Below, piece after piece: positions 24,980 through 33,410 of a stretch of 64,000 nucleotides of DNA. How positions within the stretch are numbered: the first letter of the stretch is position 1; each line of letters begins with the position of its first letter. The translations under genes were made by a program, and so were the position numbers. Origin of the DNA: Mesobacillus sp. S13 (GTDB lineage Bacteria; Bacillota; Bacilli; Bacillales; Cytobacillaceae); contig NZ_CP084622.1 in assembly GCF_020422885.1 (NCBI RefSeq), forward strand, positions 2,623,001 to 2,687,000, read 5' to 3'. The notes below the pieces were generated by a model. It was not told the origin of the DNA. It was given only the letters and a program-made list of their open reading frames with translations, and did no database searches.

Positions 24980-25995
24980 AATTGCCAACATATCGAAGAA
25001 CGAAGATCAGCCTTGGGATCTTGCTGGTCTTATTGATCGCAAGTATTTTGTATGATTATATCGGTCCGGATGATTATCGTTCGATGCTTGACCAACTTTA
25101 TGATAAAAACGGAAACGTCCTGGAAAATCCGCCTTATCCTCCTAGTAAAGAATATCTCCTTGGTACTGACCGTGATGGGCGGGATAATTTGCTGCTGATT
25201 CTGGATGGGTTAAAATATACCATCGCGGCCGTATTCATTGTTTCTATTGCAAGGGTTGCCGTTGGTGCAGCAATGGGAATAATGACCGAAACATGGGCAC
25301 CTGCCAGTAAACCTTTTATTAAGGCATTTTTCCTGCCGTTTCAATATATTCCATTACTGCTGCTCGCTGTGATGTTGATGGATGCTGTCATATTTACTTT
25401 TAACGAAATACCAGTTATCGTCAAAATTGAATACCAGTTGATTGTATTATTCCTTCTCGGTTTTCCGGCGGTATTTTTCTTCACATCAGATTTAGTTAAG
25501 GAAATCAGCACGAAATCTTATGTGACAAGTTCAGCATTGTTAGGTGCAAGTAAACTTCATATTTTAAAGGTACAAATTCTGCCTCATTTGAAACCACATT
25601 TGGTCTTATTGTTTGTCCAACAGGTTTTGCAGACATTGCAGATTTTGATGGGATTAGCTCTATTCCAGCTCTTTCTCGGTGGACGTCATGAGGAAAAGAT
25701 ATATAATACATTTTACCCCAAAAGCATAACCAATGAACTTGCGGGCCTTACAGGACAAAATTTCTGGACACTGAAGACAGCTCCATGGGTAGCATTCAGT
25801 TCCCTGGGCTTGCTGCTGATTATTTTCATCCTTGTTATTGTGATTAAAAATGAAATAATCAATAATATGGAAAGCCAAACATCACAATTCAGCATATCTG
25901 TTCCTAAAATAAAACAGCGGGCTCTCGAAGGAGACGCGGGTAATATTACACCAGCCAAATTCATCCCAATCAAACAAAAGGCGCTCGATCAATAG
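24976..25995 (+). CDS. ABC transporter permease, OppC/DppC type
   Basis: 339 residues. The start resembles OppC proteins: one N-terminal helix, then an extracytoplasmic loop with PPYPPSKEYLLGTDRDGRDNL, the family's HxLGTDxxGRD motif. Five more helices follow, with the coupling segment SALLGASKLHILKVQILPHLKP. The C-terminal 40 residues are a hydrophilic extension. Translationally coupled to the upstream permease. No ATPase follows; instead a terminator ends the transcript immediately. Confidence 0.82.
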   Translation: MKLPTYRRTKISLGILLVLLIASILYDYIGPDDYRSMLDQLYDKNGNVLENPPYPPSKEYLLGTDRDGRDNLLLILDGLKYTIAAVFIVSIARVAVGAAMGIMTETWAPASKPFIKAFFLPFQYIPLLLLAVMLMDAVIFTFNEIPVIVKIEYQLIVLFLLGFPAVFFFTSDLVKEISTKSYVTSSALLGASKLHILKVQILPHLKPHLVLLFVQQVLQTLQILMGLALFQLFLGGRHEEKIYNTFYPKSITNELAGLTGQNFWTLKTAPWVAFSSLGLLLIIFILVIVIKNEIINNMESQTSQFSISVPKIKQRALEGDAGNITPAKFIPIKQKALDQ

Positions 25996-26010
25996 ATCGA
26001 GCACCTTTTT
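25983..26010. terminator. Bidirectional terminator overlapping the permease stop codon
   Basis: GCTCGATC / GATCGAGC stem with a 4-base loop that includes the TAG stop, followed by CACCTTTTT. The convergent transporter gene ends at 26014. Confidence 0.8.
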
Positions 26011-26013
26011 ATC

Positions 26014-26556
26014 CTAATTCGACATTGCTTTATGATTGAATATATTATTTATAGGGTTAAGCAGCATAGCACCAATCCCCTGAATGATGGTTTTAACGAT
26101 AACCTGGCCTAATATTGCTGCGGGAACAGCTTCCCATGGAAGGAAGTTTGCTCCAAGCGGACTTAATCCGATTACGACAAATATTACTGAATCCAGCAGT
26201 CCGCCGACCAATCCGCTGTAGAATACTCTCCAGCTCATTGGAAGCTTAAGCCTTGTGTAAATCTCCGTATCAGTTGTCTCAGCAACAGCAAAGCTCAATG
26301 CAGAGGCAAAGACGATCGTAAGTGTATCTCCAAGTATATACGAAACAATAGCTGAAAGAACGAGCGCCAAACCGATGAACATATAAGTTTTCGCACGGCC
26401 GTACTTATTCTGCACAAGGTCACGGAAAATGAATGTGGCCCCGATCAGCAATGTCCCCATCGGTACAATGAACATTCCAAAATGAAGTGGCGCAAGAGCA
26501 GCTGTAATCACATTGGCAGTAACAATTGAAATTAAGTATAAAAAGATTCTCATCAT
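26014..26556 (-). CDS. Queuosine precursor transporter (VUT/YhhQ family)
   Basis: 180-residue integral membrane protein with about six helices. Family features include TANVITAALAPLHFG, FIFRDLVQNKYGR (the conserved RDLxQxxxGR loop) and a DSVIFVVIG segment. E. coli YhhQ of this family imports 7-cyano-7-deazaguanine or preQ1. It is the last gene of the preQ1-riboswitch operon, 16 bases after queE with its own AGGAGGTTAG, which supports the same substrate. B. subtilis YpdP is a likely relative. Confidence 0.88.
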   Translation of the reverse strand: MMRIFLYLISIVTANVITAALAPLHFGMFIVPMGTLLIGATFIFRDLVQNKYGRAKTYMFIGLALVLSAIVSYILGDTLTIVFASALSFAVAETTDTEIYTRLKLPMSWRVFYSGLVGGLLDSVIFVVIGLSPLGANFLPWEAVPAAILGQVIVKTIIQGIGAMLLNPINNIFNHKAMSN

Positions 26557-26572
26557 CTAACCTCCTGTTAGT

Positions 26573-27301
26573 CTAAACCCCTCTTTTATTTCCCCAAACA
26601 TAGACATGAAGCTGCGGAAGGACTCTAACATTGTTCATTTCCACGTCACACATAACCTTATTAATCAGCCATTCATATTTATCTACCAACGATGACATGA
26701 GGTTCATCTGGTCTTCTGTTTCAATGTCGTCATTTCCTACCTGTAAAAAGAACGGTAATTCGGGATAGCTCTGATGAACTGATTTGGCATATTCATAGTC
26801 AACGTCATCAAAAACGACTATTTTAAGGCTGGCGTTACTTAAAGACCCCTTCTCTTTCAGTCCATCTACGATTTGGTCCAAAACTTCAAAATCTGTTTTC
26901 ATTCCAGAACTAGGCGGTTTTGGAGACAGCGTCAGTGCATCAATTTCCAAGAACCAGTCCTGCCATTTGCTCCCTTGTGTCTCCAGGCATACGCTGATCT
27001 CGTTTTCCTTTAGTAACTCAACTAGTCCAGATAGATTTTTTAGGAGAGCAGGATTTCCACCTGAGATGGTGACATATGAAAAGCCATCTCCACCCAAAGC
27101 TCTCATTTCACTCCAGATTTCAGCAGCATCCATTTGCCGTACCAAGTCTTTTCCAGAACCATCCCATGTAAAGGTTGAATCACACCAGGCACAGGAATAG
27201 TCACAGCCTGCCGTTCGTACAAACATTGTCTTTTGTCCGATGACCATTCCCTCTCCCTGAATCGTCGGTCCGAAAATTTCCATAACGGGAATCTTACTCA
27301 A
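26573..27301 (-). CDS. queE: 7-carboxy-7-deazaguanine synthase
   Basis: Radical-SAM enzyme converting 6-carboxytetrahydropterin to 7-carboxy-7-deazaguanine, third step of preQ0 synthesis. The cluster-binding cysteines appear as AGCDYSCAWCDS. EIFGPTIQGEGMVIGQKTMF, TISGGNPAL, ETQGS, SPKPPSS, and the C-terminal LPQLHVYVWGNKRGV follow B. subtilis QueE closely, and the length is the same (about 242). I choose the TTG at 27301 ([10 protein letters not shown]) with GGATGGAG before it; it overlaps the queD end by 8 bases. Confidence 0.95.
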   Translation of the reverse strand: MSKIPVMEIFGPTIQGEGMVIGQKTMFVRTAGCDYSCAWCDSTFTWDGSGKDLVRQMDAAEIWSEMRALGGDGFSYVTISGGNPALLKNLSGLVELLKENEISVCLETQGSKWQDWFLEIDALTLSPKPPSSGMKTDFEVLDQIVDGLKEKGSLSNASLKIVVFDDVDYEYAKSVHQSYPELPFFLQVGNDDIETEDQMNLMSSLVDKYEWLINKVMCDVEMNNVRVLPQLHVYVWGNKRGV

Positions 27302-27773
27302 TCTCCATCCACTCCCGTCTTGCTTCAGCATAGCTTGTAGGAGTTTCGTAGAGTTTCACAAACTCAACCCTTGCACCGTCGTATAAATGCTGTCTAATTG
27401 CCAGTGCTTCAGCCATTTTTTCATAAATCCAGGCAACCATGTTTTCAGCAGTTGTATTCATCGGCGGCAATGTTTCATTCAAGTATCTGTGATCAAGATA
27501 TATTTCTATATCTGATTTCCAAATATCCTTTATGTCTCCAAAATCAATCATTAATCCCCGGGCATCGATAAAACCACTCAGGCCGAAAATGACTTTATAT
27601 GTATGACCGTGGAGGTTTTTGCATTTCCCATCATATTCGTGAAGGTGATGCGCAGCGTCAAAGGTGAATTCCTTACTGACGAGAACACGCTTGGAATGAT
27701 ATTTTAGTTGCTCTCTCTTAATATCTTTATCTATTTTCTGCAGCTGGTCGACGATCCTGAAATCATACATCAA
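27294..27773 (-). CDS. queD: 6-carboxy-5,6,7,8-tetrahydropterin synthase
   Basis: 159-residue zinc enzyme acting on dihydroneopterin triphosphate. Zinc histidines lie in FDAAHHL and LHGHTYKV, the catalytic cysteine in GKCKNLHGH, and the family motifs [10 protein letters not shown] and DHRYLN and [14 protein letters not shown] are present. It overlaps queC by 4 bases and queE by 8 bases in one operon. Confidence 0.95.
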   Translation of the reverse strand: MMYDFRIVDQLQKIDKDIKREQLKYHSKRVLVSKEFTFDAAHHLHEYDGKCKNLHGHTYKVIFGLSGFIDARGLMIDFGDIKDIWKSDIEIYLDHRYLNETLPPMNTTAENMVAWIYEKMAEALAIRQHLYDGARVEFVKLYETPTSYAEARREWMEIE

Positions 27774-28426
27774 GAAACAACTCCTTCCAGGAACTCATCC
27801 AGCCCTTTTTTTCGTAATTGACAGGCAGGACAAATCCCGCAGCCATCTGCAATGATTCCGTTATAGCAAGTCAATGTTCTTGTCCGGATATATTCAAAAG
27901 CGTCAAGGTCATCAGCCAATTTCCAGGTTTGAGCTTTGTTCAGCCACATCAACGGTGTATGAATGACAAAGTTCTGGTCCATTGATAGATTAAGAGTCAC
28001 ATTCATCGATTTAATGAATTGATCCCTGCAATCAGGATAGCCGCTGAAGTCGGTTTCGCACACACCTGTTACGATGTGCTTAGCGTTCACTTGACTGGCT
28101 AGCACGCCTGCAAATGATAAAAATAATAAATTCCTTCCTGGCACAAAGGTTGAAGGCAGATTCCCATCTTCCCCATCCTTCACTTCGATATCCTTCCGGG
28201 TAAGTGCGTTGGGCGCAAGCTGGTTAAGCAAACTCATATCCAGAACATGATGCTTGATTCCTAGCTCCCTTGCGATTTCTTTTGCACATTGAATTTCTGT
28301 CCTATGCCTCTGATTGTAATCGAAAGTGACTGCCTCTACTTCACCGAATTCCTTCATGGCCCAAAACAAGCAGGTTGTACTGTCCTGTCCGCCGCTGAAA
28401 ACGACAACAGCTTTTTCATTCTTCAT
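27770..28426 (-). CDS. queC: 7-cyano-7-deazaguanine (preQ0) synthase
   Basis: 218 residues. ATP pyrophosphatase P-loop [10 protein letters not shown] at the start; [11 protein letters not shown] and the zinc-binding cysteine cluster [10 protein letters not shown] near the C-terminus, all characteristic of QueC, which makes preQ0 from 7-carboxy-7-deazaguanine and ammonia. First gene of the operon; AAAGGAGTA lies before the ATG, and a preQ1-I riboswitch and its terminator lie immediately upstream. Confidence 0.95.
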   Translation of the reverse strand: MKNEKAVVVFSGGQDSTTCLFWAMKEFGEVEAVTFDYNQRHRTEIQCAKEIARELGIKHHVLDMSLLNQLAPNALTRKDIEVKDGEDGNLPSTFVPGRNLLFLSFAGVLASQVNAKHIVTGVCETDFSGYPDCRDQFIKSMNVTLNLSMDQNFVIHTPLMWLNKAQTWKLADDLDAFEYIRTRTLTCYNGIIADGCGICPACQLRKKGLDEFLEGVVS

Positions 28427-28448
28427 TAAAAATACTCCTTTACAACAG

Positions 28449-28483
28449 AAAAAACAGTACCACTAAGACAGCAGTACTGTTTT
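28449..28483 (-). terminator. Expression-platform terminator of the preQ1 riboswitch
   Basis: On the minus strand, AACAGTAC pairs with GTACTGTT followed by a run of six T, directly after the aptamer. PreQ1 binding would favour this hairpin and switch the que operon off. Confidence 0.82.
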
Positions 28484-28484
28484 C

Positions 28485-28519
28485 CCTTAGTTTTTTTGAG
28501 AGGGTAGCTAGAACCTCTT
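28485..28519 (-). promoter_or_regulatory. preQ1-I riboswitch aptamer
   Basis: Minus-strand sequence AGAGGTTCTAGCTACCCTCT followed by an A-rich stretch and ACTAAGG matches the class I preQ1 aptamer: P1 stem GAGG/CCTC, loop TTCTAGCTAC, A-rich tail and the pseudoknot-forming CTAAGG. It lies 59 bases upstream of queC. Loop sequence and position make this one of the surest calls in the window. Confidence 0.95.
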
Positions 28520-28596
28520 CCGCAAGAACGGAATATGTAATTTTGACTTTTTCATTTTACCATACATTTTATAGATTAAAAGATATTTTTATTCCA

Positions 28597-28974
28597 TTAC
28601 TTTTTCGATTTGACAAGGTCCTGATGCCTGAAGCGGAGTGCTGACCACTTTTCATCCAAGGATACATTGCTAACTGCTCTATAGTCTGAAAGTTCTTGGA
28701 CAAGCTTGAATAATGTATCGCGATTAATATCCGTTTTCACTTTTGAGCTCTTCTTCGGAAAGGCGATCCAGAAGATACCATCTTCCTTCAGAACCGAAAG
28801 TGCTGTTGGAAACCAAGTCTTTACTTCCTCACTGTTGTTAGCGAACATGAGCAGAAATTCCATTTTGTCGTTCTCATTGTCTGCCTCTTCAATTAATGAC
28901 TGATATCCTTCCGGAGCATTCAGTAAAATGGCAGGACCCTGTTTGTATCGCAATTTCTTCAATAATTCATCCAT
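28597..28974 (-). CDS. DUF3052-like hypothetical protein
   Basis: About 125 residues. Begins MDELLKKLRYKQGPAILLNA with PEGY following, the pattern (LLxKLxxK...xxLNAPEGY) of DUF3052-type proteins of unknown function; later GIFWIAFPKKSSKVKTDINRD looks like a degenerate alpha/beta domain end. The open frame extends upstream to 29025, but that extension has no ribosome site. The small size and isolated position give no functional hint. Confidence 0.65.
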   Translation of the reverse strand: MDELLKKLRYKQGPAILLNAPEGYQSLIEEADNENDKMEFLLMFANNSEEVKTWFPTALSVLKEDGIFWIAFPKKSSKVKTDINRDTLFKLVQELSDYRAVSNVSLDEKWSALRFRHQDLVKSKK

Positions 28975-29181
28975 GACAACCATCCCATCCAGCCTTTGAT
29001 TCATTCCAAACCTGGAAATAGCCAAAGTAAATATACATACACCATAATATAAGATTGTTTATATGGTCAAGTTCCCTAACAGGGCATCTAGGCAAATATC
29101 ATAAATGTCTTTATAATTGGTTAAATATTCAAACACCTCATCTTTCATTATGAATACATTGAACAGTAGAGGTGATGTGTC

Positions 29182-29598
29182 ATGCCAGAATGGATTGTGA
29201 TTTTTTACCCAATTAATTTCTTGTCCGCATATGTACTATATATATTTCTTTACAATCGAAGAAAGCGAATTGGCTATCATTTAGGAATGAACATAACCAT
29301 GGTCACCAGTGGCGGTTTGGCTCTTGGGACCGGGATTGTTTTTATTAATCTATATCCTTTTTACTTTTTGGAAGCGACGTTATTTTCAGTGATAATCGGT
29401 TGTCTTTCTGGGATTTTATTTGGGAATCTCTTTGACTATCAAACCTTATTGACTGGATTTATCACTGGCTTGATGATGGGGATCATGGCTCCTATGGTAG
29501 GAGCTGCGGCGTTAGAAGGAGTTATGTTTTTAATCATGATTGAGGTTTTCATCATCAGCTGTTTTTGCTTAGCAGCCTCCTCAGCTTACAAAACTTAA
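29182..29598 (+). CDS. Hypothetical four-helix membrane protein (tandem paralog 1)
   Basis: 138 residues, not recognised. About four hydrophobic segments with an arginine/lysine-rich loop after the first (YNRRKRIGYHLGMN). The layout of segments, the ILFGNLFDYQTLLTGFITG region and the overall length resemble the next gene product (GYLFGSLLNEQSLIAGIYNG), so the two are tandem paralogs. GAGGTG lies before the ATG. The GIMAPMVGAA stretch is glycine-rich, as in small transport-related proteins, but no function can be assigned. Confidence 0.65.
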   Translation: MPEWIVIFYPINFLSAYVLYIFLYNRRKRIGYHLGMNITMVTSGGLALGTGIVFINLYPFYFLEATLFSVIIGCLSGILFGNLFDYQTLLTGFITGLMMGIMAPMVGAAALEGVMFLIMIEVFIISCFCLAASSAYKT

Positions 29599-29626
29599 GT
29601 TAGTAAAATTGGGGTGCGTTTATCGT

Positions 29627-30088
29627 ATGAACATATTCTTGATATCCGTTACATTCATTAATTTCTTCGCAGGAGCATGGCTATATTTAAGGCTTCGAAA
29701 GTCGAGACTGCTTTTTAGTGACAGGTTCGGATATACAGCCTCCTATTTTACTAGCAGCATAGTGGGACTAGTGGCTTCGCTGAACCTCACATTACTTTTT
29801 CCAGCGCAATTTGAAATTGTCGGAGTGCTTAACATATTGCTTGGTATCACGATAGGTTATTTATTTGGCTCATTGTTAAATGAACAATCCTTGATTGCAG
29901 GAATATATAACGGCGGCACAAGTGCAATCATGGGAACCATGCTTGGCGCGGTAATGAAAAAGCCGGCCATTTGCGGTCTACCTGAGAATATTGCTTCCGA
30001 GCAGGAAATGTTCATCTTCTTTATCCTTTTCAGCCTCTGTATACAGGGAATAGCAGCTTTATTGCTTTTATTTTCATTCAAGGCATGA
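29627..30088 (+). CDS. Hypothetical four-helix membrane protein (tandem paralog 2)
   Basis: 153 residues with about four hydrophobic segments. Shares with the preceding product the basic first loop (LRLRKSRLLFSDRFGY), a GxLFGxLxxxQxLxxG motif and an IMGTMLGAV segment matching IMAPMVGAA. The 28-base gap and common direction suggest one transcript; a hairpin terminator follows 80 bases on. ATG chosen with TTGGGGTG upstream. Function unknown. Confidence 0.65.
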   Translation: MNIFLISVTFINFFAGAWLYLRLRKSRLLFSDRFGYTASYFTSSIVGLVASLNLTLLFPAQFEIVGVLNILLGITIGYLFGSLLNEQSLIAGIYNGGTSAIMGTMLGAVMKKPAICGLPENIASEQEMFIFFILFSLCIQGIAALLLLFSFKA

Positions 30089-30170
30089 ATGAGGTTTAAG
30101 TAAGTATAACTGTTACCATTTAATAAACTTAGATGGCACACAAAAAAGTGAAATTCGGCAGGAACAGATA

Positions 30171-30199
30171 AAGCAGCCTAGAATATACAGGCTGCTTTT
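30171..30199. terminator. Terminator between membrane-protein pair and nucleotidyltransferase
   Basis: AAGCAGCCT / AGGCTGCTT stem with a loop of about ten bases and T run, between convergent genes. Confidence 0.8.
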
Positions 30200-30206
30200 A
30201 CTTACT

Positions 30207-30920
30207 TTACTTTATAGAAAAGCCGTCAAATAGCCTTCCCCCGAAGGGTTCTAAAATCAGTTCGGCCAATTCTGTGACCTTATTTTTATTACCAGTACCG
30301 TAATAATTGGAAAAAGCTTCTACAAATTGTTCAGTGAATACAGGGTCATAACGATTTAATTCCCTCACCACCCATTTTGATTTGCCGACCCATCGCTTGT
30401 TAGTCCTTAACACAAATTCATGAAGCTGTTCAGCGAGAGTACCTGCAATGAAGATTGCCTCTGCCCTGTTATCAGATCCAATGAAATCATCAAGCGTATC
30501 AGTTATGAAATATCTTTTAAACTCAATCTCTTTGTCGGTCCACTCCTCCGGTCCTATTTCAATGATCCTCTTTGCTTCTTCGATGATCCGTGGCAGAAAA
30601 TCACTTTCCCTAATAACCATTCCTTCAGCAACCATTCTCGGTAAGCTTGGTCTCGCCCTTTTAATATCACTCTCAAAGAAAAGCTTGTAGGAGTTTAAAC
30701 TATGGACAAACACCTCGATTGGCCAGCCATAGGCAATTAATGACTCTCTGTATGCTGATGGGACCTTCTGATCGAATATCACGATATCCAAATCAGAGGT
30801 AACAGTGTCTTCTCCCCTTGTTACACTTCCCGCTAACAACGCAGCGTCACAGTCAGGAAAACGTTCTTTAACGAACATTTCCGCTGTTACAAAGGGGGAA
30901 AATCTAGTTTTCTTGTTCAT
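30207..30920 (-). CDS. Nucleotidyltransferase-domain protein
   Basis: About 237 residues. The minimal nucleotidyltransferase signature is at residues 28-46: GSVTRGEDTVTSDLDIVIF (G-S-x9-D-x-D). The rest is a helical domain with EFKRYFITDTLDDFIGSDN. Related stand-alone proteins may transfer AMP to small molecules or antibiotics, and some are antitoxin-like, but no toxin partner (HEPN) is adjacent and the protein is long enough to be self-contained. The ATG giving MNKKTRFSPF has GAGGGA upstream. Confidence 0.78.
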   Translation of the reverse strand: MNKKTRFSPFVTAEMFVKERFPDCDAALLAGSVTRGEDTVTSDLDIVIFDQKVPSAYRESLIAYGWPIEVFVHSLNSYKLFFESDIKRARPSLPRMVAEGMVIRESDFLPRIIEEAKRIIEIGPEEWTDKEIEFKRYFITDTLDDFIGSDNRAEAIFIAGTLAEQLHEFVLRTNKRWVGKSKWVVRELNRYDPVFTEQFVEAFSNYYGTGNKNKVTELAELILEPFGGRLFDGFSIK

Positions 30921-31058
30921 AGGCAATCCCTCGTTTCCTATACATAAAGTCATTATTGACTAAACCACATGAATTGTCGACAAAATTACGAATGTTTTAT
31001 ATGAAAGCCAAAGTGGTATCCTAAAATATAAAAAATACGGTTCCAGGAGGATATACTT

Positions 31059-31568
31059 ATGTCGCTACCATTGAATAAATTAATTATCCCTGCCAGTTTG
31101 GCAATCATGCTCATCTCTGGCTGCAACAGCAATGAAGCAGAACAGGGAGTGAAAGAAATAGAAGAAGAAACAAAGAATGCCGCTGAGGCGACAGAAGAGA
31201 AATCAAAAGAAGTAGTCGATAAAGTGAAGGAAGAGGCTCCGGGAATCATCCAGAACATGAAAGATACGTATAAAGAAAGCGAAGAAGAAGTTAAAGACAA
31301 TACTCTTCAAGCCGGAGATATGGCAATTGTACAAAAAGATGCCTACCTCGCACTAACACCGGAAGCATACGACGAGCTCTATCAATTAATTGAGATAAAT
31401 GATGTAGACGGAGTAGACACGATCGTCCAGGATCATAAAGTGGAGGAGGTCAAACAAGGCAGTGAAGTAGAAATCCTGGAAAGAGAAATTAGACGAACAA
31501 AAGTGAAAATGAAAGATTCCGGACAGGAAGGATATCTCCCGACAACTATGCTTGAACCTATTCAATAG
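31059..31568 (+). CDS. Lipoprotein with charged helical region and SH3-like C-terminus
   Basis: 169 residues. Type II signal peptide with lipobox LISGC (C22), so it should be anchored on the outer face of the membrane. Residues 25-85 are extremely rich in E and K, with helical heptads (EEETKNAAEATEEKSKEVVD). The C-terminal 80 residues form a compact domain with repeated strands ending QEGYLPTTMLEPI, like a small SH3 domain. Function unknown. AGGAGG lies 8 bases before the ATG. Confidence 0.75.
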   Translation: MSLPLNKLIIPASLAIMLISGCNSNEAEQGVKEIEEETKNAAEATEEKSKEVVDKVKEEAPGIIQNMKDTYKESEEEVKDNTLQAGDMAIVQKDAYLALTPEAYDELYQLIEINDVDGVDTIVQDHKVEEVKQGSEVEILEREIRRTKVKMKDSGQEGYLPTTMLEPIQ

Positions 31569-31718
31569 AAAATACACAGCCATTGACCTTATGGAGACAC
31601 ATTTTCGCGCGTGAGCTGAAAAATGCGGTATCCATCGGCCATATGGAGTCACAAAAAAGCGCTGGAACAATAAAATGCAGCATCCATTTTGTGGTTGACA
31701 TGATTATCCATAATAAAA

Positions 31719-31773
31719 AGGCTACTCAAAAAGCCGAATATATATTTGACTTTTTGAGTAAGCCTCTTTTTTT
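31719..31773. terminator. Bidirectional terminator, lipoprotein / thioesterase
   Basis: AGGCTaCTCAAAAAG pairs with CTTTTTGAGtAAGCCT, followed by a long T run; it lies three bases before the convergent gene's stop. Confidence 0.88.
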
Positions 31774-31776
31774 GTC

Positions 31777-32259
31777 CTATTTAGATGTAAAAGTATCTGG
31801 CATCACAACTGCGATGACTTCTCCTTTAGCGCACAATGTTTGCCCAGCATACACTTCTGTTTCGACTCGATATTTTTTTGGATGGATTTCATGTACGGTT
31901 CCTATTGCCTTTAATGCAGTTCCTTGAGGTGTCGGCTTCATGAAATCGACATGCAAGGATGCTGTTACGAATCTAGGTGGTTCTGCCCCGTCACCAGGTT
32001 CAAATCCATTTTTGCGATGAAGGTATAAAGCTGCTGACCCAGTGCCATGGCAATCTACAAACGAGCCAATCACTCCCCCATATACAAACCCTGGCATTGC
32101 CATATGTTCTTTTTTAGGATTGTAGATGGATACGGTTTTCACCCCGTCCCAACCGGTCCGGAAATGGTGTCCGTGCTCATTCATCCTCCCGCATCCGTAA
32201 CACCACGCAAAATCCTCTGGGTATTCATCCTGGATGGCTTTCAATACTTTTTCTTCCAT
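31777..32259 (-). CDS. PaaI-family hotdog thioesterase
   Basis: 160 residues. The hotdog core is visible: GFVYGGVIGSFVDCHGTGSA (glycine-rich turn and central helix), then VTASLHVDFMKPTPQGTAL and AKGEVIAVV. The N-terminal CYGCGRMNEHGHHFR is the cysteine-containing segment typical of a PaaI subgroup. Predicted to hydrolyse acyl-CoA thioesters of unknown chain type. GGGGGGAA upstream of the ATG; monocistronic. Confidence 0.85.
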   Translation of the reverse strand: MEEKVLKAIQDEYPEDFAWCYGCGRMNEHGHHFRTGWDGVKTVSIYNPKKEHMAMPGFVYGGVIGSFVDCHGTGSAALYLHRKNGFEPGDGAEPPRFVTASLHVDFMKPTPQGTALKAIGTVHEIHPKKYRVETEVYAGQTLCAKGEVIAVVMPDTFTSK

Positions 32260-32436
32260 CGGGTTCCCCCCTTGTCAATTGGTTGATCTATATTAATTTC
32301 TTGATTCAAGCTTGAATTCCTCTAAAATCAGCCATTTTCCTTGGATGATGTATATGATCATTGTATATGTGCAACATATTTTTCTTCAAAACAGCCAAAT
32401 GATAAGATTGATGTAAATTATTTTAGGAGTGATGAA

Positions 32437-33354
32437 ATGAAATACAGACGCTTAGGGAAAACCAACCTTGATATATCTGTAGTCGGAATTGGGACTTGGC
32501 AGTATGGCGGTGAGTGGGGAAAGGATTTTGGACAATATGAAGTTGATGCCATCCTGGACAAAGCAAATGAGAAAGGGATCAACTTCCTCGATACAGCTGA
32601 ATGCTATGGAGATCACTTATCCGAAAGTCTTATTGGAGATTACCTGAGCCGTGGAAAGCGGGAGAACTGGATTGTGGCAACAAAATTCGGTCATCATTTC
32701 CATGGTAATTTTGAAAGGACCCGACACTGGAGTGCAAATGAAGTACTGAAACAGCTTGATGCTTCGCTAAAAGCTCTAAAAACAGACTACATAGATTTGT
32801 ATCAGGCTCACTCATGTACAGACGAAGAATTCAACAACGACGAATTATGGACAATGCTTGATAAACAATTGGAGAAAGGAAAAATCCGCAGCCTCGGAAT
32901 ATCACTTCGATCGAATGAAGAAAGCTACCAAACGGATCGCGCTTCTGACGTACACGCAGGTGCCATCCAGGTCGTATACAACCGCCTTGACAGGAAGCCG
33001 GAAGAACAGATCTTCCCTTCTAGCCAAAATCAAAATCTTGGGGTACTTGCCAGGGTTCCGCTGGCTAGTGGATATTTAAGCGGAAAATACAAACCAGGTG
33101 CGACCTTCAACGCTGATGATGTCCGCTCAAAACATGACAGCGAAGAAACAGCCATCCTGCTCAAGCAGGTAGAAGAAATCCAACAAAACGAGGTTCCTGA
33201 AGGTGTGCCTATGGCCACGTGGGCATTATCCTGGGTCTTGAAACACCCTGCAGTAACTGCTGTCATTCCAGGCTGCAAGTCACCAGAACAGGTGGACCTC
33301 AATGCGAAAGCAGCAATGCTGGCTGATGATCAACATCCTCAGAGTGTTAAATAA
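32437..33354 (+). CDS. Aldo/keto reductase
   Basis: 305 residues, single (beta/alpha)8 barrel. The NADPH-dependent catalytic set is visible: FLDTAECYGD (D and Y), IVATKFG (K) and LYQAHSC (H). The C-terminal GCKSPEQVDLNAKA region binds the cofactor. The MKYRRLGKTNLDISVVGIGTW start and TTTAGGAGTGA upstream fix the start. Substrate unknown; general aldehyde or sugar detoxification is likely. Confidence 0.9.
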   Translation: MKYRRLGKTNLDISVVGIGTWQYGGEWGKDFGQYEVDAILDKANEKGINFLDTAECYGDHLSESLIGDYLSRGKRENWIVATKFGHHFHGNFERTRHWSANEVLKQLDASLKALKTDYIDLYQAHSCTDEEFNNDELWTMLDKQLEKGKIRSLGISLRSNEESYQTDRASDVHAGAIQVVYNRLDRKPEEQIFPSSQNQNLGVLARVPLASGYLSGKYKPGATFNADDVRSKHDSEETAILLKQVEEIQQNEVPEGVPMATWALSWVLKHPAVTAVIPGCKSPEQVDLNAKAAMLADDQHPQSVK

Positions 33355-33362
33355 TTGAATTT

Positions 33363-33385
33363 TGCCCCGGCATATTGCTGGGGCA
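33363..33385. terminator. Terminator after aldo/keto reductase
   Basis: TGCCCCgGCA / TGgGGGCA-type stem (TGCCCC pairs with GGGGCA), followed by a T-rich stretch. Confidence 0.72.
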
Positions 33386-33410
33386 TCTTTATTCAGATGA
33401 ATTAATAGCT

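Noticed and set aside
28975..29025. Upstream start for the DUF3052-like gene
   Set aside because: No ribosome site, and the family starts at the downstream MDELLKKL.
30207..30920. Nucleotidyltransferase as an antitoxin of a HEPN/MNT pair
   Set aside because: The protein is much longer than MNT antitoxins and no HEPN-type gene is beside it.
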